Below, one piece after another: positions 29,055 through 35,157 of a stretch of DNA of 35,157 nucleotides. Within the stretch, counting starts at the first letter, position 1. Each line of letters begins with the position of its first letter. Position numbers and translations under genes: made by a program. Source of the DNA: a bacterium (lineage in GTDB: Bacteria > Patescibacteriota > Patescibacteriia > SG8-24). Location of the stretch: assembly GCA_021824285.1 (NCBI GenBank), contig JAKAKZ010000009.1, positions 1-35,157 of the forward strand, written 5' to 3'. Under the pieces are notes generated by a model, which did not search any database, was not told the DNA's origin, and saw nothing but the letters and a program-made list of their open reading frames with translations.

Positions 29055-29369
29055 ATGAACATCAGGAAAGGCGACAACGTGAAGGTGATGGCCGGCAAGG
29101 ACAAGGGCAAGACCGGCAAGGTCATGCAGTCCTTCCCCAAGCTGGGCAAGGTGGTGGTGGAGGGCGTCAACGCCATGTCCAAGCACCTCAAGACCCGCAA
29201 GGAAGGCGCCAAGGGCCAGAAGATCGAGTTCAACGGCCCCATCGCTGCCGCGAAAGTCCAGCTCGTCTGCCCGAAGTGCTCCAAGCCGACCCGCGTCGGC
29301 GTGAAGCTCCTCGAGGGCGGCAAGAAGCGGGCCCGCGTCTGCAAGAAGTGCAAGGAAGTCATCGACTAA
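29055..29369 (+). CDS. rplX: Ribosomal protein uL24 with Cys pairs
   Basis: IRKGDNVKVMAGKDKGKTGKV...CPKC...CKKC. Confidence 0.95.
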   Translation: MNIRKGDNVKVMAGKDKGKTGKVMQSFPKLGKVVVEGVNAMSKHLKTRKEGAKGQKIEFNGPIAAAKVQLVCPKCSKPTRVGVKLLEGGKKRARVCKKCKEVID

Positions 29370-29381
29370 CGCTGGCCGCAT

Positions 29382-29939
29382 ATGGATAAGAAACCCCGTC
29401 TCCAAGAGGCGTACGAGAAACAGGTCGTGCCCGCCCTGATGAAGGAATTGGGCCTGACCAACCGCAACGCCGTACCGAAGCTCGAGAAGGTGAGCCTGAA
29501 CGTCGGCCTCAAGGCCGGCCTCAAGGATCCCAAGTTCGTGGACGCGGCCGAGCGCACGCTCACCAAGATCAGCGGCCAGAAGCCGGTGAAGACGCTCGCC
29601 AAGAAGTCCATCTCGAACTTCAAGATCCGCCAGGGTATGGTCGTCGGCATGATGGTCACCCTGCGCGGCCGCCGCATGTACGATTTCATCGACAAGTTCA
29701 TCAACGTGACGCTGCCTCGCGTGCGTGACTTCCAGGGCCTGCCCCAGAAGTCGGTCGACGCCCGCGGCAACATGTCCATCGGTTTCCGCGAGTTCATGGC
29801 GTTCCCCGAGATCCGCCCGGAGGACACCGACGTGATGCACGGCCTCGAGGTCACGATCGTGACCACGGCCGGAGAGAAGGCCAAGGGCCTCGCTCTCCTC
29901 AAGGCCGTCGGCGTACCGTTCCGCGAGAACGCTAAGTGA
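29382..29939 (+). CDS. rplE: Ribosomal protein uL5
   Basis: VPKLEKVSLNVGLKAG...SISNFKIRQGMVVGMMVTLRGRRMYDFIDKFI. Confidence 0.96.
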   Translation: MDKKPRLQEAYEKQVVPALMKELGLTNRNAVPKLEKVSLNVGLKAGLKDPKFVDAAERTLTKISGQKPVKTLAKKSISNFKIRQGMVVGMMVTLRGRRMYDFIDKFINVTLPRVRDFQGLPQKSVDARGNMSIGFREFMAFPEIRPEDTDVMHGLEVTIVTTAGEKAKGLALLKAVGVPFRENAK

Positions 29940-29948
29940 TACACCCCT

Positions 29949-30134
29949 ATGGCTACTGAAGGACAAATCGCAAAATCCAACCGGAAGCCGAAGTTTTCGT
30001 CCCGCAAGGTGCGCCGCTGCTGGCGCTGCGGCCGGCAGCATGGTTACATGCGCGACTTCGAGCTCTGCCGCATCTGCTTCCGGGAGCTGGCCAACCGGGG
30101 TGAGATTCCGGGTATCAGGAAATCTTCCTGGTAA
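29949..30134 (+). CDS. rpsZ: Ribosomal protein uS14, zinc-binding type
   Basis: 61 aa; [38 protein letters not shown]. Confidence 0.95.
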   Translation: MATEGQIAKSNRKPKFSSRKVRRCWRCGRQHGYMRDFELCRICFRELANRGEIPGIRKSSW

Positions 30135-30141
30135 GCCTATT

Positions 30142-30174
30142 GGCCTGACGGGTCAGGGCCGCGGCGATCGCCGC
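30142..30174 (+). promoter_or_regulatory. Double hairpin in the 72-nt spacer before rpsH
   Basis: ggcctgac/gtcagggcc and the palindrome gcggcgatcgccgc. Confidence 0.45.
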
Positions 30175-30206
30175 CTCCCGAGCCAACGCAGGCCGAAGCA
30201 TACACT

Positions 30207-30596
30207 ATGAACACCGATCCTATCTCCGACATGCTCACCCGCATCCGCAACGGTTCGACCGCGCGGAAAGCCGAGGTGCTGGTGCCGTACTCCCGGGTGA
30301 AACTGGCCATCGCCGGTCTCCTGGCCGAAGAGGGCTACGTCGCTTCCGTCGAGAAGCAGAACGAGGGCCTCGAAGGCATCAAGATCACGCTTAAATACGA
30401 GAACCGCGAGCCGGCCATCCAGAGCATCAAGCGCGTTTCCAAGCCGGGCCAGCGCACCTACGCCGGCTATGCGGAACTGCCGATCGTCCTCTCGGACCAC
30501 GGCATCGCCATCGTCTCCACTTCGCAGGGCATCATGACCAACAAGCAGGCCCGCAAGCGGAAGCTCGGCGGCGAGGTCATCTGCGAAGTCTTCTAA
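30207..30596 (+). CDS. rpsH: Ribosomal protein uS8
   Basis: DPISDMLTRIRNGSTARKAEVLVPYSRVK...GIAIVSTSQGIMTNKQARKRKLGGEVICEVF. Confidence 0.96.
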   Translation: MNTDPISDMLTRIRNGSTARKAEVLVPYSRVKLAIAGLLAEEGYVASVEKQNEGLEGIKITLKYENREPAIQSIKRVSKPGQRTYAGYAELPIVLSDHGIAIVSTSQGIMTNKQARKRKLGGEVICEVF

Positions 30597-30607
30597 CCGT
30601 ACCCCCT

Positions 30608-31159
30608 ATGTCCCGTGTCGGAAAAAAACCGCTGCAGGTGCCGTCGGGGGTCACCCTGACCGTCGAAGGGCAGAACGTCCGCGCCAAGGGCCCGAAAGGG
30701 GAGCTGGCGCTCGTGCTGCATCCGCGCGTGTCCGCCGCCGTCGCTGACGGAGCGCTGACCGTGTCGGTCAAGGACGAGAACAAGGTGGACGACCGCGCCC
30801 TCTGGGGCCTGTCGCGCCGTCTGATCGAGAATCTCGTCGTCGGCGTCTCCAAGGGCTTCAGCAAGCAGCTCGAGATCAACGGCATCGGCTTCAAGGCCGC
30901 GGTCGCCGGTCCCGTGCTCAAGCTGGAGGTCGGTTACAGCCACGACGTGGATTTCCCGATCCCGAAAGGCATCAAGATCGGCGTGGACAAGAATGTCATC
31001 ACCGTCGAGGGCATCGACAAGCACCTCGTCGGCGAGACGGCCGCGCAGATCCGCGCCATCAAGAAACCCGAGCCGTACAAGGGCAAGGGCATCAAGTACG
31101 TGGACGAGACCATCCGCCGCAAGGCGGGTAAGGCCGCTAAGGCCGGTGGCGCCGCTTAA
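30608..31159 (+). CDS. rplF: Ribosomal protein uL6
   Basis: MSRVGKKPLQVPSGVTLTVEGQNVRAKGPKGEL...EPYKGKGIKYVDETIRRKAGK. Confidence 0.96.
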   Translation: MSRVGKKPLQVPSGVTLTVEGQNVRAKGPKGELALVLHPRVSAAVADGALTVSVKDENKVDDRALWGLSRRLIENLVVGVSKGFSKQLEINGIGFKAAVAGPVLKLEVGYSHDVDFPIPKGIKIGVDKNVITVEGIDKHLVGETAAQIRAIKKPEPYKGKGIKYVDETIRRKAGKAAKAGGAA

Positions 31160-31171
31160 TCCCGCACTCCT

Positions 31172-31564
31172 ATGAAGAACAAGCACAGTGCGAAAGTCGA
31201 AGCGCGCCTTCGCCGCCAGCGGCGGGTCCGCGCTACGGTCCGCGGCACAGCCGCGCGCCCGCGCCTCTCCGTGTTCCGCTCTGCGGGGCACATCTACGCC
31301 CAGCTCATCGACGACGTCGCCGGCAAGACGCTGGCCGCCTCGAGCGACCTGGAGCTGGAGGCCAAGGAGGTCTCCGCCGTCCGCAAGGGCGACGAGAGCC
31401 GCAAGGGCAAGGTGGCCCTGTCCTTCGCCATCGGCAAGGACATCGCCGCCAAGGCCGCCAAGAAGAACATCACCACCGTCGTCTTCGACCGGAACGGCTT
31501 CGCCTATACCGGTCGCGTCTCCGCGCTCGCGGACGGCGCCCGCGAAGGCGGCCTGAAGTTCTAA
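31172..31564 (+). CDS. rplR: Ribosomal protein uL18
   Basis: [30 protein letters not shown]...[28 protein letters not shown]. Confidence 0.95.
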   Translation: MKNKHSAKVEARLRRQRRVRATVRGTAARPRLSVFRSAGHIYAQLIDDVAGKTLAASSDLELEAKEVSAVRKGDESRKGKVALSFAIGKDIAAKAAKKNITTVVFDRNGFAYTGRVSALADGAREGGLKF

Positions 31565-31576
31565 CCTGCTGAACCT

Positions 31577-32122
31577 ATGATGAACAAACCCGGTTCCGCC
31601 GGCGGTCACCGCGGCCCGCGTGGTCCTCGCGGCCCGCGCGCCGAGGAGCAGAAGGAGTTCGACCAGCGCATTCTCGAACTGGCCCGCGTGACCCGCGTCA
31701 CGAAGGGCGGCAAGCGCATGCGTTTCCGCGCCTGCGTGATCATCGGCGACCGCCGCGGTCGCGTCGGCTACGGCCTGGCCAAGGGCATCGATGTCGCCCA
31801 GTCCGTCAACAAGGCCGCGACGCAGGCCAAGAAGCGCCTGATCACCGTTCCGCTCGTCAACGAGACCATCCCGTACGCGATCAGCCGCAAGTTTGCGGCC
31901 GCGGACATCCTCGTGAAACCCGCCCCGAAGGGCACCGGCGTCAAAGCCGGCGGCGCCCTCCGCGTGGTGCTCGAGCTGGCCGGCGTGCCGAACGTCGTCG
32001 GCAAGATTCTCGGCTCCAACAACAAGATCAACAACGCCAAAGCCGCCTTCCTGGCTCTCTCTTCGCTCAAGCGCCCGGCCGCCAAGGTCGTCGCGAAGGC
32101 GGAGGAAGCGCCGAAGGCCTGA
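31577..32122 (+). CDS. rpsE: Ribosomal protein uS5
   Basis: RVTRVTKGGKRMRFRACVIIGDRRGRVGYGLAKG. Confidence 0.96.
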   Translation: MMNKPGSAGGHRGPRGPRGPRAEEQKEFDQRILELARVTRVTKGGKRMRFRACVIIGDRRGRVGYGLAKGIDVAQSVNKAATQAKKRLITVPLVNETIPYAISRKFAAADILVKPAPKGTGVKAGGALRVVLELAGVPNVVGKILGSNNKINNAKAAFLALSSLKRPAAKVVAKAEEAPKA

Positions 32123-32135
32123 ACCACCGCAAGTT

Positions 32136-32579
32136 ATGACTCTCACCATGCACAACCTGCGGCCGGCCAAGGGCGCTAAGCGCTATCCGAAGGCCGTCGG
32201 CCGCGGCAACGCGTCCGGCAAGGGTACGACCGCCGGCCGCGGCGGCAAGGGCCAAACCGCCCGCACGGGCGGCCGCGCCAAGCTGAAGTACATCGGCATG
32301 CGGCACATCATCCTGTCGACGCCGAAACTCCGCGGCTTCCAGAGCATGTATAAGAAGGACGCCGCCGTGACGCTCGACATGATCAACGAGGCCTTCAGCG
32401 CCAACCAGAAGGTTGACCTCGCTTCCCTTAAGGCGAAGAAGGTCGTCCCGGGCACCGCTGTCGGCGCCAAGATCGTCGCGACGGGCAGCCTGAAAAAGCG
32501 CGTCGTCGTGTCCGGCCTGGCGGTTTCCGCCGGCGCCAAGGAGAAAATCCTGGCGGCTGGTGGCGAAATCCGCGCCTAA
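32136..32579 (+). CDS. rplO: Ribosomal protein uL15
   Basis: MHNLRPAKGAKRYPKAVGRGNASGKGTTAGRGGKGQTARTG. Confidence 0.96.
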   Translation: MTLTMHNLRPAKGAKRYPKAVGRGNASGKGTTAGRGGKGQTARTGGRAKLKYIGMRHIILSTPKLRGFQSMYKKDAAVTLDMINEAFSANQKVDLASLKAKKVVPGTAVGAKIVATGSLKKRVVVSGLAVSAGAKEKILAAGGEIRA

Positions 32580-32636
32580 TCGCTATTATCCTTGGGTCCC
32601 CGGCCTCCCGAACGGCGGCCGGTCAGCCTCGGCCCT

Positions 32637-33908
32637 ATGCTCAAAATATTGCGTCAAATCTGGAACACCAAGGAATTGCGCGAGAGCGTGCTGTTCGTGC
32701 TGGCCATGCTCGTGGTCTTCCGCCTGGCGACCCACATTCCGATCCCGGGCATCGACGTCACGAACCTGAAGCAGTTCTTCGACTCCAACCAGGTCCTCGG
32801 ACTCCTGAACATCTTCTCGGGCGGCACGATGGAGCAGTTCTCCGTCGTCACGCTCGGCGTCGGGCCCTACATCACGGCCTCGATCATCTTCCAGCTTCTG
32901 GCGATGATCGTCCCGCGCCTTGAGGAGATGCAGAAGGAGACTGCCGGCCAGGAGAAGATCAACCAGTACACGCGCCTCCTCACCGTGCCGCTCGCGCTCC
33001 TGCAGGCCTACGGCATGCTGACGCTCCTGCGCCAGTCGAGCCTCGGCATCATCAAGGAACTGACTCCCTTCGACTGGGCCGTGGCGCTCGTCGCCATGAC
33101 CGCAGGCACGATCTTCCTGGTCTGGATCGGCGAGCTGATTTCCGAGCGCAAGATCGGCAACGGCGTGTCCATCCTGATCTTCGCCAACATCATCTCGCGC
33201 ATCCCGAGCCTGATCCAGCAGGCGGCGGTGAGCTACGACAGCTCCCAGCTCTTCACCTGGATCGCCTTCGCGGCCATCGGCGCGGCGACGATCGCGGGCG
33301 TGGTCTTCATCACCGAAGCCCAGCGCAACGTGCCGGTCGTCTACGCCAAGCGCATGCGCGGCACCCAGATGTTCGGCGGCGTCCAGACCAGCCTGCCGCT
33401 CCGCGTCAACATGGCGGGCGTCATCCCGATCATCTTCGCCATCTCCATCATCCTGTTTCCGCCGATGATCGCCCAGTTCTTCGTCAACGCGAAGACCGCG
33501 GTCGTGGCGAACGCGGCCAAAGCCGCCATCAGCTTCTTCCAGGGGCAGTTGGCCTACGGCATCATGTACTTCGTCCTGGTGTTCCTCTTCACCTACTTCT
33601 ACACCGCCGTGGTCTTCCATCCCGATCAGGTGGCGGAGAACCTGCAGAAGCAGGGCGGTTTCGTCCCGGGCATCCGTCCGGGCCGGCCCACCGCGGAATT
33701 CATCATGAAGACCCTGAACCGCATCACGCCCGCGGGCGCGCTGTTCCTCGCGGTCATCGCCGTGCTGCCGCTCGTGGTCCAGCAGCTGACCGGCTCCAAG
33801 AGCCTGGTCGTCGGCGGCACGAGCCTCCTCATCGTGGTCTCCGTGGCCATCGAGATCGTGAACCAGCTCAAGGCCCAGCTCACGATGCGGGAGTACGAAT
33901 CGCTGTAA
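32637..33908 (+). CDS. secY: Preprotein translocase subunit SecY
   Basis: VFRLATHIPIPGIDVTNLKQFF...NGVSILIFANIISRIPSL...GFVPGIRPGRPTAEF; ATG 32637 preferred over 32592. Confidence 0.97.
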   Translation: MLKILRQIWNTKELRESVLFVLAMLVVFRLATHIPIPGIDVTNLKQFFDSNQVLGLLNIFSGGTMEQFSVVTLGVGPYITASIIFQLLAMIVPRLEEMQKETAGQEKINQYTRLLTVPLALLQAYGMLTLLRQSSLGIIKELTPFDWAVALVAMTAGTIFLVWIGELISERKIGNGVSILIFANIISRIPSLIQQAAVSYDSSQLFTWIAFAAIGAATIAGVVFITEAQRNVPVVYAKRMRGTQMFGGVQTSLPLRVNMAGVIPIIFAISIILFPPMIAQFFVNAKTAVVANAAKAAISFFQGQLAYGIMYFVLVFLFTYFYTAVVFHPDQVAENLQKQGGFVPGIRPGRPTAEFIMKTLNRITPAGALFLAVIAVLPLVVQQLTGSKSLVVGGTSLLIVVSVAIEIVNQLKAQLTMREYESL

Positions 33909-33931
33909 TCCGCAATCGGAGAATACGGAAG

Positions 33932-33963
33932 CCGTCCCGCCGTGCGGGGCGGTTTTCGTTTTG
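33932..33963 (+). terminator. Terminator after secY
   Basis: ccgtcccgc-cgt-gcggggcgg then ttttcgtttt. Confidence 0.85.
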
Positions 33964-33995
33964 GGGCCACCGACGGAGAAGCATGCGTGAAAGAT

Positions 33996-34024
33996 CAAAA
34001 AAAACCGGCCTAGGCGGGCCGGTC
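33996..34024 (-). terminator. Terminator for minus-strand gene 34031-34324
   Basis: aaaaaaaaccggcc-taggcg-ggccggt; U-rich tail on the minus strand. Confidence 0.75.
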
Positions 34025-34030
34025 GAAGAT

Positions 34031-34324
34031 TCAACGGAAGAGCCAAGAAGCGACGCGCGACAGGCCGGTGGCCGACGGCGCCATGCGGACGATGAAGGCG
34101 GTCGCCCACATCGGCGCCAGGAAAACTGCGGTCAGGACCATGAACAGGAGCAGTCCGAGGCCGCCGGAGGTTCCGCCCGGCTGACGGCGCAGGCGGTCCT
34201 GGAGGGAAGCAAGGAATGCCAGGCCGACTACGCTTAGGGCAATGAGCGGGCCGAGAGCCAGGAAATGCCCTGCGGCGATTCCGAGCAGGCCGAGAGCGGC
34301 CAAGATTGCGGCGAGTTGGGCCAT
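34031..34324 (-). CDS. Small integral membrane protein, hypothetical
   Basis: 97 aa hydrophobic; SD AAGGAGG at 34332-34338; promoter TTGACG-N17-TAAATT on the minus strand. Confidence 0.75.
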   Translation of the reverse strand: MAQLAAILAALGLLGIAAGHFLALGPLIALSVVGLAFLASLQDRLRRQPGGTSGGLGLLLFMVLTAVFLAPMWATAFIVRMAPSATGLSRVASWLFR

Positions 34325-34347
34325 GTTACGGCCTCCTTGTGAGGATC

Positions 34348-34376
34348 AATTTATCCTGTTTTGTCTTACGCGTCAA
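34348..34376 (-). promoter_or_regulatory. Promoter TTGACG-N17-TAAATT (minus strand)
   Basis: Hexamers at 34371-34376 and 34348-34353. Confidence 0.7.
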
Positions 34377-34466
34377 GATTGCCAGGATGCCGGGTCGGGA
34401 ACCATATTGACGTATCTACCTGCGCATTGGGCGTGTGCCTGACGCGCTTTCTGGCCGGAAAAATGC

Positions 34467-34472
34467 TATAAT
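34467..34472 (+). promoter_or_regulatory. -10 element TATAAT upstream of the presenilin-like gene
   Basis: gcTATAATataagtaatttcaagtATG. Confidence 0.55.
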
Positions 34473-34488
34473 ATAAGTAATTTCAAGT

Positions 34489-35157
34489 ATGGGACCGCAG
34501 CCGCTGCAGAACGCAGACAAGCCGTCGGCGATGCCGCTCTTCCCGCTGGCCCTGGAGGCCGGCGGCTTTGCGGCCGTCTTCACCCTGGCCGCCTGGGCCG
34601 GTCGGGTCGGCTATCTCCAAGGCCAAGTGCAGGCCGCGCCGCAGGGAACGATGTTCGCCGTCTTCCTGGCTGCCTTTGTTTTGGCGACCGCATCGGTCAT
34701 CGTTCTTATCCGCCGCAACCGCGGCCAGAAGTTCTTCGCTTTCGTGCTCGCTGCGGCGGTGCTCGCCGGCATCGCGTCATTGGCACTGGTGTTTTTCGGC
34801 TGGCCAGTGGCGCTCGGGCTCACCATTGCCGCCTATTTCGCCTGGGTTTCGTTCAAGACCGTCTGGGTCTTCGACCTGCTCCTGGCCATCGGCATCGCCG
34901 GGCTCGCGGCGGACGTCTCGGCCCAGTTCTCGCCGACCGCCATCGTCATTCTCTTGGCCCTCCTCGCGGTCTACGACATCGGCGCGGTCTACGGCACCAA
35001 GCATATGGTAGAGATGGGGGAGGCAATGTTGCGGCATCGGGTCTTCTTTGCGATGATTGTTCCGGACCGGCCCGCGGGGCTTGCCGCACCGCTCGCGGAC
35101 GTCACTCGCGGCTCCGGCCACAGCTTCCTCGGAACGGGCGACCTGACGCTGCCGGCC
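34489..35157 (+). CDS. Presenilin/SPP-like (A22 family) intramembrane aspartyl protease, 3' end outside window
   Basis: Manual translation MGPQPLQNADKPSAMPLFPLALEAGG...LLALLAVYDIGAVYGTKHMVEMGEAML...HSFLGTGDLTLPA; YD and GxGD motifs, multi-TM. Not in the ORF track because it has no stop in the window. Confidence 0.85.
   Translation, partial: MGPQPLQNADKPSAMPLFPLALEAGGFAAVFTLAAWAGRVGYLQGQVQAAPQGTMFAVFLAAFVLATASVIVLIRRNRGQKFFAFVLAAAVLAGIASLALVFFGWPVALGLTIAAYFAWVSFKTVWVFDLLLAIGIAGLAADVSAQFSPTAIVILLALLAVYDIGAVYGTKHMVEMGEAMLRHRVFFAMIVPDRPAGLAAPLADVTRGSGHSFLGTGDLTLPA

Noticed and set aside
30593-34109. Long minus-strand ORFs 30593-32170 and 32586-34109
   Set aside because: Antisense to rplF-rpsE and secY; composition artefacts.
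34568-35011. 147-aa Ser/Pro/Arg-rich + ORF
   Set aside because: Out of frame with the presenilin-like CDS, which has catalytic motifs.

Overview
High-GC window, most likely from a Patescibacteria/CPR bacterium (inference: no rpmD/uL30 between rpsE and rplO, a giant Gly-rich + IPT/TIG surface protein, very tight gene packing). Left to right: 3' part of a giant surface protein (open from base 1) with Gly-rich modules and 9 IPT/TIG repeats; a hairpin/REP-dense spacer; a small membrane protein; leuS; a hypothetical gene; ComEC split into two overlapping ORFs followed by an ASCH-like gene; ndk; a membrane-anchored thioredoxin; a class-I glutamine amidotransferase; tRNA-Pro(GGG); bL28 on the minus strand; an M50 site-2 protease; then the str/S10/spc ribosomal block (rpsL to secY) with a lipoprotein and an unknown gene inserted between fusA and tuf and a ~530-nt spacer between rpsJ and rplC; a small minus-strand membrane protein; and the start of a presenilin/SPP-like intramembrane protease (YD + GTGD motifs) that runs off the window and is absent from the ORF track. 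Strongest leads: (1) two candidate structured non-coding RNAs (~13394-13569 and ~14919-15173), each with a sigma70-like promoter whose predicted +1 falls on the first base of a closing stem, the first with a terminator that competes with that stem; (2) nearly universal UAUG start context (24 of 25 translation genes) with C-rich, SD-less, mostly 11-13 nt intercistronic linkers; (3) intergenic foldbacks built from iterated short words, purine arm first; (4) a palindrome-rich rpsJ-rplC spacer ending 9 nt before rplC. All calls are by eye; no searches or folding programs were run.
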